This document shows, one piece after another, positions 6,961-15,307 of a stretch of 24,620 nucleotides of DNA. The DNA comes from an uncultured Bacteriovorax sp. (GTDB lineage Bacteria; Bdellovibrionota; Bacteriovoracia; Bacteriovoracales; Bacteriovoracaceae), in assembly GCA_946482295.1 (NCBI GenBank), contig CAMLRB010000022.1:1-24620 (forward strand), written 5' to 3'. Position numbers and translations under genes: made by a program. Numbering within the stretch: position 1 is the stretch's first letter; the number at the start of each line of letters is the position of its first letter. The notes under the pieces are model-generated. The model searched no databases and was not told where the DNA came from. It saw only the letters and a program-made list of their open reading frames with translations.

Positions 6961-6984
6961 GGGGAAAAGAAGAAAGAAAAGAAC

Positions 6985-7013
6985 AAAAAAGTGCTGCTAC
7001 GAGTAGTAGCAGC
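6985..7013 (-). terminator. Intrinsic terminator of the orphan secreted protein gene
   Basis: GCTGCTAC (6993-7000) and GTAGCAGC (7006-7013) form a perfect 8-bp stem with a 5-base loop. On the minus strand it is followed, after two bases, by six T (6990-6985). It lies 20 bases past the stop at 7033. Confidence 0.88.
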
Positions 7014-7032
7014 CTTATATTAACAGATATGA

Positions 7033-7803
7033 TTACTTGCTTTTAGTTTCTGTTGGTTCATCTGCGTATGGCTTCTTGTAGCCAAATGGAGATTTTGCTT
7101 CTGCTGGTTTACGAGGGCCGTCGTTTACCCCTGAAGCTTCTTCTTTAATGGGATAATTGAATTCATTGTTCATAACAACTTCAACTTCTGTCATCTCTCT
7201 TAATAAGCGAGAAGTAACTTCATCTCTGTTTTTTACTTTAGCACAGATGATTTCAACATACTTTCTCGTCGTAAACTTCAATTTTTCATCACGATAAAGT
7301 TCTGGAGTATCACTAATGATTCCCAGGAAGTTTTTATCAATAATCAATCCGTTTTTATCAGCATGATCCGGATAAATTTCACCTGAGAGAATTTTCTTCA
7401 GTGATTTTTCGTAACCTAAATATTTACAAAGCGAATCACTCTCAGTCAGATCTCTTACTTTAGGAGGTGAATAATTATAATCTAATCTCACAGCAAAGAA
7501 CGGCTTACCAAAACCAACTTCTTCCAGATCGCTAGCTGTGAACTTTTTTGTTTCTAAATTCTCTTCATTTTTTTTATCTGTCTCTTTAGCGATAGCTTCA
7601 CTATCACTCTGCCATTTTTTCTTTTGTTCTTCTAATTTGAAGTGCTCCGATTTACCGAATTTCGGATCTGCTAAACATTTGTTGATTTGCTCTTGAGTTG
7701 ATTTCCCACTCTCGATGAGATCGTCGCAAAGATTTCTACTTGCCGCCATTGTTAAACTGCTAGCTGCAACTGATGAAAGAAGAATAATGGATTTTAAAAA
7801 CAT
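7033..7803 (-). CDS. Secreted protein of unknown function
   Basis: The protein has 256 residues with a Sec signal peptide (residues 1-20, ending TMA-A), so it is exported. Residues 21-48 contain a cysteine pair in a compact motif (NLCDDLIESG...INKCLADP), followed by a charged, probably coiled stretch (about 50-90, rich in Lys/Glu). The middle part contains FFAVRLDYNYSPP and two more cysteines (SLCKYLGY and EIICAKV), so two disulfides are plausible. The C-terminus is Pro/Lys-rich and looks disordered. It is a single-gene unit closed by the terminator at 6985-7013. I do not recognise a family. Confidence 0.7.
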   Translation of the reverse strand: MFLKSIILLSSVAASSLTMAASRNLCDDLIESGKSTQEQINKCLADPKFGKSEHFKLEEQKKKWQSDSEAIAKETDKKNEENLETKKFTASDLEEVGFGKPFFAVRLDYNYSPPKVRDLTESDSLCKYLGYEKSLKKILSGEIYPDHADKNGLIIDKNFLGIISDTPELYRDEKLKFTTRKYVEIICAKVKNRDEVTSRLLREMTEVEVVMNNEFNYPIKEEASGVNDGPRKPAEAKSPFGYKKPYADEPTETKSK

Positions 7804-7901
7804 AGTAATACCCTCGCTGATTCCATTCTAGAACGAATGATCATCAGCTCACATAGGGCAAGTTTGTCCCGATAATGATACCCGACTCAAAGGATCGGAC
7901 T

Positions 7902-8519
7902 TTAGTTAAGATCTTTAAATAGCGGTAAGGAGTCTGCGCTGTAACGATCTTCTTGTGAGTTATAAGTGATTTTGTAAACCACACAATTGGGAATTTCGAT
8001 CATGGGATGATCCTCAGGAAGAAAAGTATGTACAATTGTTCGCAAGACTCCACCATGCGTACTAATCCCAATGTGCTCATATGTGGAGGACTTGGCCAAT
8101 TCGTCCAATAGGGCAAGAAAGCGTGCTCTCGTTTCTTTTCTGGTTTCCCCTCCCGGAAAACAAACTTCATCATTTTCTAATTTAAAACATTTCAATCGTT
8201 CCCACATTTCTTCACCATGAATAGCTATCGCCTCTTCATAAATTAGGCCTTCGATCGCTCCATAACTCATTTCGCGCAGGCGCGGATCAACTTGGAGTGG
8301 AATGTTTTTATGACGGGCCACGTACGTTCCGGTGGCATGGGCCCGTTGTAAATCACTAGTGACAATGATTTCTAGGGGGATCTTACTTAGCTTTTGTGCG
8401 AGGAGAGAAGCTTGAATCTTACCGTTTTCATTGAGAGGAATATCGGTGTGCCCTTGGCACCGCCGTTCTTTGTTCCAATCTGTTTCTCCGTGACGGAATA
8501 AGTAAAACACTCTGTTCAT
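7902..8519 (-). CDS. Histidine phosphatase (phosphoglycerate mutase-like, GpmB/CobC type)
   Basis: The protein has 205 residues. The N-terminal motif FRHGETDWN holds the phospho-accepting His10 with Arg9, and QGHTDIPLNENG follows as in GpmB/CobC/PhoE relatives. The Glu proton-donor region (LREMSYGAIEGL) and the second His in ISTHGGVLRT complete the active site. It is cytoplasmic and removes or transfers phosphate. The exact substrate cannot be read: alpha-ribazole phosphate, sugar phosphates and others are all used in this family, and no cobalamin gene is nearby. ATG 8519 is the conventional start; an in-frame TTG at 8528 has AGGA about 5 bases upstream and may be used instead. The gene diverges from hemJ across only 30 bases. 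Confidence 0.88.
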   Translation of the reverse strand: MNRVFYLFRHGETDWNKERRCQGHTDIPLNENGKIQASLLAQKLSKIPLEIIVTSDLQRAHATGTYVARHKNIPLQVDPRLREMSYGAIEGLIYEEAIAIHGEEMWERLKCFKLENDEVCFPGGETRKETRARFLALLDELAKSSTYEHIGISTHGGVLRTIVHTFLPEDHPMIEIPNCVVYKITYNSQEDRYSADSLPLFKDLN

Positions 8520-8549
8520 AACTACCAATCTATCCTAAAATGCAGCAGC

Positions 8550-9095
8550 ATGAACATGTTAATTTTTAAATCTCTCCACATCATTTTCGTTGTCACTTGG
8601 TTTGCCGCTTTGTTTTATATGCCGAGGCTGTTTGTCTACTTTGCTGAAGCAGAAACAAAATCAGAAACTGAGAAAAATATTTTACAAGCACAATTCAAAA
8701 TCATGCAACGCCGATTGTGGTACGGAATCGCCTGGCCTTCATCAGTATTGGTTCTTATTTTTGGTGCTATTCTCGCCTCTTATTTCTGGCCGATTACTGA
8801 TCATCCTTGGCTTATGGTGAAACTTGCTTTCGTTGTAGGACTCTATGCTTATCATGATTTCCTTCACCGCATTTTTAAACAGCAGCAACAAAACATTATT
8901 AAGTATTCGCCTTTAAAATTAAGAATGATAAACGAAATATCTACAATCTTCTTAGTGGCCATAGTCTTTCTCGTAATTATGAAATCTGTTATGAGTATGG
9001 TGTATGGTCTCATTGGGCTCGTGGCCCTTATTGTTGTCCTCGGCATTGCCATTAAAGTTTACAAAAACATCCGCGAAGGAAAAAAACATGTCTGA
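8550..9095 (+). CDS. hemJ: HemJ-type protoporphyrinogen IX oxidase (membrane)
   Basis: The predicted protein has 181 residues and about four to five transmembrane helices. The N-terminus [20 protein letters not shown] is the hallmark of HemJ, with the conserved His10 in the first helix; the conserved lysine is in [10 protein letters not shown] (Lys91). HemJ oxidises protoporphyrinogen IX to protoporphyrin IX in the inner membrane, the penultimate step of haem synthesis, replacing HemG or HemY. ATG 8550 is followed in frame by ATG 8556; neither has a clear Shine-Dalgarno site, so the start is uncertain by two residues and the mRNA may have a very short leader. The last 8 bases overlap msrB, so the two are co-transcribed. 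Confidence 0.88.
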   Translation: MNMLIFKSLHIIFVVTWFAALFYMPRLFVYFAEAETKSETEKNILQAQFKIMQRRLWYGIAWPSSVLVLIFGAILASYFWPITDHPWLMVKLAFVVGLYAYHDFLHRIFKQQQQNIIKYSPLKLRMINEISTIFLVAIVFLVIMKSVMSMVYGLIGLVALIVVLGIAIKVYKNIREGKKHV

Positions 9096-9468
9096 CGATT
9101 GGAAAGAAAAACTTTCAACAGAAGAATATAAAGTTCTCCGTATGTGTGGAACAGAACGTCCCTTCTCTGGAAAGTACAATTCATTCTATGAACCTGGTAC
9201 TTATCATTGTGCCGCCTGCGGATTAGAACTCTTTACGTCAGAGACAAAATTCGACTCTGGTAGTGGATGGCCCTCTTTTTATGACGTGATTAAGTCAAAT
9301 GAAGGGCAGGTAAAACTAATTGAGGACACTTCTCACGGAATGACCAGAATTGAGGTGAGATGCAGGGCCTGTGACTCCCATTTAGGGCATGTCTTTAACG
9401 ACGGACCTCCACCAACAGGACTCAGGTACTGTATTAATTCCATAGCCTTAAAGCACTTAACTCCATAA
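9088..9468 (+). CDS. msrB: Peptide-methionine (R)-S-oxide reductase MsrB
   Basis: The protein has 126 residues and is a complete single-domain MsrB. The zinc site is CAAC (Cys41, Cys44) plus CRAC (Cys92, Cys95), and the catalytic Cys115 lies in RYCINS near the C-terminus. [10 protein letters not shown] and DSGSGWPSF are the family's other landmarks. It reduces the R epimer of methionine sulfoxide in proteins, normally with thioredoxin as reductant. With no signal peptide it is cytoplasmic. The ATG at 9088 lies inside the end of hemJ (overlap ATGTCTGA), implying coupled translation. Cys20 (RMCGTE) is an extra cysteine near a conserved motif and might act as resolving residue; this is a guess. 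Confidence 0.95.
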   Translation: MSDDWKEKLSTEEYKVLRMCGTERPFSGKYNSFYEPGTYHCAACGLELFTSETKFDSGSGWPSFYDVIKSNEGQVKLIEDTSHGMTRIEVRCRACDSHLGHVFNDGPPPTGLRYCINSIALKHLTP

Positions 9469-9488
9469 TTTCTCAAGAAAACTCCTAG

Positions 9489-9539
9489 TTTTTCAAACAA
9501 TCGTTTTATTTTTTCAAACAGATGGATTAGTATGTCAAA
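9489..9539. repeat. Three TCAAA boxes at exact 21-bp spacing, candidate regulator sites
   Basis: TCAAA occurs at 9493, 9514 and 9535, exactly 21 bases apart. The first two are part of the 11-base direct repeat TTTTTCAAACA (9489-9499 and 9510-9520). Two helical turns per unit puts all boxes on one face of the DNA, in front of the TetR-type gene. Together with TTTGA (9548-9552) the last box also forms an inverted pair. Confidence 0.4.
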
Positions 9540-9573
9540 AAAAGCAGTTTGATAGCTCAATCCGGAGTTTGCC

Positions 9574-10251
9574 GTGGTTAAAGATATAAAAGACAAAGCA
9601 GAAAAGTGTTTCTTTTTTGGAAAGAAAACACCTCCCCCTGAAAAAACAAAAGACCTCATTTTAGAAGCGGCGATGAAGCACTTCTGTGAAAAAGGATACG
9701 AAGGTACCTCTGTTCGTGAAATTTGTTGTGAAGTCGGCGCCAATGTTTCGGCCATTAAATATCACTTTGGAGGAAAAGAAGGCCTCTATCGTGAGTGTTT
9801 TATTATTTATGGTGAAAGTCGTTTAAATATTGCCACTAAGATCATCACCAAAGCTGAATCGTTTGATGATTTACGCTTAAAACTCAAACTATTTGCTGAA
9901 GATTTTATTCGTGAAGGTTTACTAAATCTCAATCTTACAAAAATGGTATGTCGTGAAATCGAAATTCAAAACCCACTCGTTGAAGACATTTTTCAATCTA
10001 CTTTTTTAAAAGTTTATCAAACCCTTGCAGACTTAATGGAAGAGGCTAGAGTCAATGGAATTATTCGACAAGATGTTGATTCATTAATGGCCACATCTAT
10101 GTTTTTTCACACGATGACTGCTACTCTCCGAATGGATCATGTTGGAGAAAAATATTTTCAGAAATCACTTAAAGATCCTGCTCATCTAGAATTTTTTATA
10201 AATAATTTATTATCCATTTTATTAAGTGGAATTAAACCTCAGGAGCTTTAA
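9574..10251 (+). CDS. TetR-family regulator of the efflux operon
   Basis: The protein has 225 residues. Residues about 25-70 are the TetR DNA-binding domain: LILEAAMKHFCEKGYEGTSVREI, then VGANVSAIKYHFGGKEGLY with the K-Y-H-F-G recognition-helix signature. The C-terminal ligand and dimerisation domain is all-helical, and its length and layout recall CecR-type (YbiH-like) regulators. It is read from GTG 9574, with GGAG 7 bases upstream. It is first in the operon with the TolC-type gene one base downstream, so it most likely represses its own efflux genes until an inducer binds. The 21-bp-phased TCAAA boxes just upstream are candidate operators. Confidence 0.9.
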   Translation: MVKDIKDKAEKCFFFGKKTPPPEKTKDLILEAAMKHFCEKGYEGTSVREICCEVGANVSAIKYHFGGKEGLYRECFIIYGESRLNIATKIITKAESFDDLRLKLKLFAEDFIREGLLNLNLTKMVCREIEIQNPLVEDIFQSTFLKVYQTLADLMEEARVNGIIRQDVDSLMATSMFFHTMTATLRMDHVGEKYFQKSLKDPAHLEFFINNLLSILLSGIKPQEL

Positions 10252-10252
10252 T

Positions 10253-11674
10253 ATGCGATCCGCTCACCAAGCGTTGTTAGCAGTCTTGCTAATCCCAAAT
10301 GTGGGATTTAGTGCTCAACTCACATTGCAAGAATTTCTCAAACAAGTTGAAGAAAAACATCAAGGTGTGACTGCTGGAAAAATAGTAGTCGAAGCGACAG
10401 AAGAAAGAAAAAATGAATCTAAACTTGTTTTTAGTCCAAGTGTGTTTGCTCAAGGGCAAATTCTCATTGATAAAAAACCGGTGGGCAATGTGAGTTCTCA
10501 AGGTGATAAAACAAATCATGAATTTGTTACTGCGGGAATTATGCAACAATTCGATTTCGGTCTTAAAGGTCAATTGAGCTACAACCTTTCGCACACTGAG
10601 ATTCACAATGCTTCGGCAACAATGGTTCCGAATCCAGATTACAATGATGGAATCGCTCGTCTTGAATTAAGCCAATCTCTTTGGAGAAACTTAGGTGGTA
10701 GCGAAAGCAAGGCCCAAGCTGCTCTCATTGAATCACAAGCAAAAGCTTCTAAGTATGGAGAGAGTTTCAAGATCAAATCTATTCTTGCAAACGCAGAATC
10801 AGTTTATTGGTCACTTTCTCAAATGAAAAAACTTGTGAAAGTTCAAACAGACAATCTTACGCGTGCTCAACGATTAGTTTCATGGAACCAGAGACGAAGC
10901 AATACAGGTCTTGGCGATCGCTCCGATACACTACAAGCCCAGGCCAATCTGAAATTGAGAGAGTTTGAACTTAAAAGAACTCTTCAAGATCAAACTACAC
11001 TTCAAAGAACATTCAATTCTCTTCGTGGAGAAAACACTGAAGTTGTGAATGATTCACTCGAGGTTATTGAAGCAAAAACTCTTTTATCACTCACTCCTCC
11101 AGCTAAAACTGATATGAGAGATGATGTAAAAGCAGCTCTTGAGCAACAAAAATTAGCTGTAGCGAATTCAACTCTCGCGATTGAGCGTAACAAACCTACA
11201 TTCGAAGTTTATGGTTCACATGCTTTAAACGGACGTGATCGTGATCGTGGAGAAGCTATTGGCAACTCACTCACAAATGATCAGCCAACAACGGCCATTG
11301 GTATTCGTTTTAATGCTCCACTTGATTTCTCAACAACAAGTGCGGCCATCAGCAGCTATAAAAAAGAACAAATAGCAGCTGACATGAACTACCAACGAAA
11401 AGTTTTTGATCAAGACCGTGAATGGAATGATTTATTAACGAAGTTTGAAGACGCTAAAACTAAACTGACATTGGTGGAGCAAATTGCCGAAGCTCAAAAA
11501 TCAAAATCAGTTTATGAAAACAATCGTCTGAATAATGGGCGTACAACAACGTTCCAAGTTTTGAACTTCGAAAACGATTATGCAAGTTCGGAAGCTCTTC
11601 GTATCCAAACAGAAACAGATCTCCTCAACATTTATTCTCAAATGAAAATCTTTAACGCCGGAGGCGTACAATGA
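10253..11674 (+). CDS. TolC-type outer-membrane efflux channel
   Basis: The protein has 473 residues, with a signal peptide of about 20 residues (ending FSA) and the tandem outer-membrane-efflux repeats of TolC relatives: long helical hairpins (NAESVYWSLSQ..., then TNLTRAQRLVSW-like and TFQVLNFENDYASSEALR) alternating with short barrel strands (VTAGIMQQFDFGLKGQLSYNL and TAIGIRFNAPLDFS). It should form the trimeric outer-membrane exit duct for the pump encoded next. ATG 10253 follows the tetR stop by one base and has AGGAG 7 bases upstream; the 3' end overlaps the pump gene by 4 bases (ATGA). No adaptor gene lies between regulator, channel and pump. Confidence 0.92.
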   Translation: MRSAHQALLAVLLIPNVGFSAQLTLQEFLKQVEEKHQGVTAGKIVVEATEERKNESKLVFSPSVFAQGQILIDKKPVGNVSSQGDKTNHEFVTAGIMQQFDFGLKGQLSYNLSHTEIHNASATMVPNPDYNDGIARLELSQSLWRNLGGSESKAQAALIESQAKASKYGESFKIKSILANAESVYWSLSQMKKLVKVQTDNLTRAQRLVSWNQRRSNTGLGDRSDTLQAQANLKLREFELKRTLQDQTTLQRTFNSLRGENTEVVNDSLEVIEAKTLLSLTPPAKTDMRDDVKAALEQQKLAVANSTLAIERNKPTFEVYGSHALNGRDRDRGEAIGNSLTNDQPTTAIGIRFNAPLDFSTTSAAISSYKKEQIAADMNYQRKVFDQDREWNDLLTKFEDAKTKLTLVEQIAEAQKSKSVYENNRLNNGRTTTFQVLNFENDYASSEALRIQTETDLLNIYSQMKIFNAGGVQ

Positions 11675-14600
11675 ATTTGGCAAACCTCTCAATTAAGAGG
11701 CCAGTCTTTATCACATGTGTGGTGACCGTCATATTGGTCATCGGCTGGCTATCACTTAAAAAACTTCCCGTGGATTTGTTTCCGAACGTTACGTTTCCTA
11801 TTGTAACGGTAACAACTGTTTATCCAGGTGCTGGGCCTGAAGAAGTAGAAACACTTGTTTCAAAAATTTATGAAGAGGAACTTTCAAACGTTCCAGGTCT
11901 TAAAAAACTTTCTTCAAACAATCTCGAAAATGTTTCAGTTATCATCGCTGAATTCGATCTCAAGATGGATATTAAGTATGCTGAACAGCAAGTTCGCGAC
12001 AAAGTGGCTTCAGCAAGAAAAAAACTTCCGGATGACATTGAAGAACCAGTTATTCGTAAAATAGACCCTGCCGACCAACCGATCGTAACATTAGCGGTAC
12101 AATCTGATCTTCCAGATGGAGAACTCTTCCAGTTGGTTGATAAAAAGATTAAGCCATTCATTGAGCAAGTTAACCAAGTAGGTCTTGTTGAAATCGTCGG
12201 TGGTCGCAAACGTGAAATTAAAGTTGAACTCGATCGTCAAAAACTTAAGCAACGTGAAATTTCTGCGAGCCAAGTTGCTAATCGTCTGCAAATTTCGGGA
12301 CAAAACATTCCTGCTGGAAAAATCTCATCGAACACTAGCGATACAGTTTTTAGAACACTCGGTGAGTACAAAACGATTAACGAAATTGAAAAAACAATCG
12401 TTAACTTCGTAGGAAACGATATTCCTATCACAGTTAAAGATGTTGGCCATGTTGTTGACTCACTAGAAGAACGTAAAACATACGGTTACTACAACGGTAA
12501 ACAAGCTGTACTTCTTAACGTTTATAAACAATCTGGTTCAAATACTATCGGTGTAGCCGAAGCTATCAAAAAACAAGTTGTAAAAGTTAACGAAACACTT
12601 GGCGGTGGAGAGCAAAAATTCACCCTTCAAGTTGTACGTGATGGTTCTCTTCCAATTAAAGCAAACGTTGATGACGTTTATGAAACGATCATCATTGGTA
12701 TCATCCTTACGATTTTTGTTGTTTACTTCTTCCTGGGATCTGCTCGTTCAACGATCATTACTGGTCTTGCACTACCAAACTCATTGTTAGGTGCTTTCAT
12801 TCTTCTGGCAGTTGCTGGATTTACAGTAAACATCATGACACTTCTTGCGCTTTCATTAGCAGTCGGTCTATTAATTGATGATGCGATCGTTGTTCGTGAA
12901 AACATTTTCCGCCACATTGAAATGGGTGCCTCACCTATTCAAGCGGCCCTAGAAGGGACTAAAGAAGTTACAATGGCCGTTGTAGCAACAACGTTCACTG
13001 TTATTGCAGTCTTCCTTCCTATTGCATTCCTTCAAGGGGTTGTAGGACAGTTCTTTAAAGAGTTTGGTTTAACAATTTGTTTTGCCCTCCTCATTTCTCT
13101 TTTCGACGCTCTAACAATGGCCCCTATGTTGTCAGCTTACTTTGCTGGTAAACACGAAGACCACAGTGTGAAAAAAGAAAAACATGGTTTCTACGATCAT
13201 ACGTTCGGAGCAATGCTTGCTCAGTTCAACCGTTTCCAGGATTGGTTAGAAGAAATTTATGTTTCTGTATTGAAGTTCACAATGAAGCGCCCATGGGTCA
13301 TCATTCTTTCTTCACTTATTATTTTCTTCGCCAGCTTCGCGGCCTTGAAAGTTGTTCCAAAAACTTTCCTACCTCCACAAGATGCGGGTGAATTCTCAGT
13401 AGGTCTGGACTTAAAACCAGGTACATCTCTGGATGGTATGAATAAACTTGGTATGGAAGTCGACCAGTTGATTCGCAAGAACAAAGAAGTTGAGTACACG
13501 GTTTTAAACGTTGGTGATAAAAACGGCCAGCCAGAAAAGGCCAACATCTTCGTTAAACTTGTTCCTTCAAAACAACGTAAAGGAATCAACACTTCTCAGT
13601 TTAAAGAAACACTACGTGGTCAATTGAAACCATACGCTTATGCAAACCCTGCGGTTAAAGACGTCGATGCTGTTGGTGGTGGACAACGTCCATTTAACGT
13701 CAACATCATTGGTGAGAACATGGAAGAGATTGAAAAATACTCTGGCATGCTCCTCGCTAAACTTAAAAACCATCCGGCCCTTAAAGACGTAGATACTTCA
13801 AGTCGTCCAGGTAAACCGGAGTTCCAAGTTGTTCCTGATCGTAATAAAGCAGAATCTCTAGGCGTTTCGACAACACTAATGGGTACTGAACTTCGTACGA
13901 TGATTGAAGGCTCAACTCCTGCTGTTTTCCGTGAACAAGGTGAAGAGTACGACATTCGTGTACGTCTTCAAGAAAACCAACGTAATTTGAAAGCGGCTTA
14001 CCAAGATACTTTCGTTCCAAACATTAACAACTCATTAGTTAAATTAAGTGCTGTTGCTTCTCCAGTTGAAACGCAAGGTCCATCTACAATCAACCGTCAA
14101 GATCGTGGTCGTTACATTCAGATTTCTGCAGATGTAGCACCAGATGGTCCAGGTATGGGTGGAGCAATGTCAGACATTAAACGAATTCTGGAAGAAGAAA
14201 TTAAAATTCCACCTTCGGTTCGTTACCAATTCGTTGGTCAGGCCGAAAACTTTGCAGAACTCGCAAGTAGTATCGTTATTGCTGGTGTCTTAGGAATCAT
14301 GTTTATTTATTTCGTTCTTGCATCTCTTTATGAATCGTTTGTTACTCCATTTACGATCATGCTCGTTCTTCCACTTGCGATGTGTGGAGCATTCTACGCT
14401 CTTGCCATGGCCGGTTCCTCACTCGATCTCTTCTCGATGATCGGATGTGTAATGCTTCTTGGTGTTGCAACGAAGAACTCTATTCTTCTTGTGGACTATG
14501 CTAATCAGCAAGTTCAGGAAAAAGGTATGTCATTAAATGAAGCAATGATTGCAGCAGGAAAATCGAGACTTCGTCCAATCCTCATGACGTCTTTCGCGTT

Positions 14601-14823
14601 AATCGCTGGTATGGTTCCACTAGCAATCGGATTAAACGAAGCTTCAAAGCAAAGAACATCAATGGGTATTGCCGTTATCGGAGGTCTCGTTTCTTCAACG
14701 CTTCTTACTCTCGTTGTTATTCCCGCGGCCTACTCATACATCGAACGTTTCCGTATATGGTCAGGTGGCATTCTTAAGAGACTCTTTGTCACAGAGAGTG
14801 AAGAAGAAATTTCAGTAAAATAA
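11671..14823 (+). CDS. RND-family efflux pump (AcrB/MexB-like inner-membrane transporter)
   Basis: The protein has 1050 residues, the usual size of an RND pump, with twelve predicted transmembrane helices in two halves separated by two large periplasmic loops. It starts with the typical LSIKRPVFITCVVTVILV first helix. Proton-relay residues are present: Asp403-Asp404 in GLLIDDAIVV of helix 4 and Lys935 in VATKNSILLVDYA of helix 10. It should export hydrophobic or amphiphilic compounds using the proton gradient. The multidrug (HAE) type is supported by the double Asp and the absence of metal-pump motifs; the actual substrate is unknown. It overlaps the TolC-type gene by 4 bases and ends at a strong terminator. 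Confidence 0.95.
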   Translation: MNLANLSIKRPVFITCVVTVILVIGWLSLKKLPVDLFPNVTFPIVTVTTVYPGAGPEEVETLVSKIYEEELSNVPGLKKLSSNNLENVSVIIAEFDLKMDIKYAEQQVRDKVASARKKLPDDIEEPVIRKIDPADQPIVTLAVQSDLPDGELFQLVDKKIKPFIEQVNQVGLVEIVGGRKREIKVELDRQKLKQREISASQVANRLQISGQNIPAGKISSNTSDTVFRTLGEYKTINEIEKTIVNFVGNDIPITVKDVGHVVDSLEERKTYGYYNGKQAVLLNVYKQSGSNTIGVAEAIKKQVVKVNETLGGGEQKFTLQVVRDGSLPIKANVDDVYETIIIGIILTIFVVYFFLGSARSTIITGLALPNSLLGAFILLAVAGFTVNIMTLLALSLAVGLLIDDAIVVRENIFRHIEMGASPIQAALEGTKEVTMAVVATTFTVIAVFLPIAFLQGVVGQFFKEFGLTICFALLISLFDALTMAPMLSAYFAGKHEDHSVKKEKHGFYDHTFGAMLAQFNRFQDWLEEIYVSVLKFTMKRPWVIILSSLIIFFASFAALKVVPKTFLPPQDAGEFSVGLDLKPGTSLDGMNKLGMEVDQLIRKNKEVEYTVLNVGDKNGQPEKANIFVKLVPSKQRKGINTSQFKETLRGQLKPYAYANPAVKDVDAVGGGQRPFNVNIIGENMEEIEKYSGMLLAKLKNHPALKDVDTSSRPGKPEFQVVPDRNKAESLGVSTTLMGTELRTMIEGSTPAVFREQGEEYDIRVRLQENQRNLKAAYQDTFVPNINNSLVKLSAVASPVETQGPSTINRQDRGRYIQISADVAPDGPGMGGAMSDIKRILEEEIKIPPSVRYQFVGQAENFAELASSIVIAGVLGIMFIYFVLASLYESFVTPFTIMLVLPLAMCGAFYALAMAGSSLDLFSMIGCVMLLGVATKNSILLVDYANQQVQEKGMSLNEAMIAAGKSRLRPILMTSFALIAGMVPLAIGLNEASKQRTSMGIAVIGGLVSSTLLTLVVIPAAYSYIERFRIWSGGILKRLFVTESEEEISVK

Positions 14824-14830
14824 AAAATCT

Positions 14831-14861
14831 AAGGCCCTCAGTTTTGAGGGCCTTTTTTTTT
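14831..14861 (+). terminator. Strong intrinsic terminator of the efflux operon
   Basis: AAGGCCCTCA (14831-14840) pairs perfectly with TGAGGGCCTT (14845-14854) across a 4-base loop, followed by a T-run to 14861, 8 bases after the pump stop codon. Confidence 0.95.
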
Positions 14862-14924
14862 GTTCTGTGATTAGATTCGACGGAAATTTGGATCGAATTA
14901 TCGACCAATAATCATGGAGTCTAT

Positions 14925-15305
14925 ATGAAGATAACTCTCACTTCTTTCTTTCTCCTTCTTTCGATGAACGCTTTTGCTACAGGTAGCTTTCATTGCACAG
15001 GTAAATTTAGAACTAGCACTGTTCACGTGAGCGCTCCCACTTCACACATAGAAGGGAATCCTATGATAGGCCCACTACATGTCACTATTGATGGCCACAC
15101 AGATACAGAATTCGATATTCCAAAAGATCGTGTTGTGGGCTATTGGTCTAGTGACGGTTTGTTTTTAATGAATGTGCTCGATAGTGATTTCAATCTGAGT
15201 GAAATCAAAATGAGCTACAATTCAAAAATTGAAAAAGGTGTTATGAGAGTCAATTTCAACGGAGTCACTGCAACAACAAAAAGAGTCTCGTGTATCTTTG
15301 AGTAA
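14925..15305 (+). CDS. Small secreted protein of unknown function
   Basis: The protein has 126 residues with a clear Sec signal peptide (residues 1-19, ending AFA-T). The mature part has only two cysteines, one near each end (SFHCTGKF and RVSCIFE), probably joined by a disulfide. The alternating hydrophobic pattern suggests a compact beta protein. GGAG lies about 6 bases before the ATG. It follows the efflux terminator and so is a unit of its own, convergent with the aminotransferase gene (2 bases between stops). Its size, signal peptide and ends resemble the truncated gene at the right edge only in general style. No family recognised. Confidence 0.75.
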   Translation: MKITLTSFFLLLSMNAFATGSFHCTGKFRTSTVHVSAPTSHIEGNPMIGPLHVTIDGHTDTEFDIPKDRVVGYWSSDGLFLMNVLDSDFNLSEIKMSYNSKIEKGVMRVNFNGVTATTKRVSCIFE

Positions 15306-15307
15306 CT

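Noticed and set aside
7855..7900. Possible terminator after the histidine phosphatase gene
   Set aside because: Only 4-5 bp arms (CCGA/TCGG) and no T-run on the minus strand.
9333..9755. 140-codon minus-strand frame across the msrB-tetR junction
   Set aside because: It covers the well-supported ends of msrB and tetR and has no domain; it is a shadow frame.
11868..14020. Several 60-110 codon minus-strand frames inside the RND pump gene
   Set aside because: They mirror the strongly biased codons of the pump gene and resemble no protein.
14875..14898. Inverted repeat ATTCGA/TCGAAT before the small secreted protein gene
   Set aside because: Only 6-bp arms around 12 bases, with no promoter boxes placed sensibly around it; likely chance.
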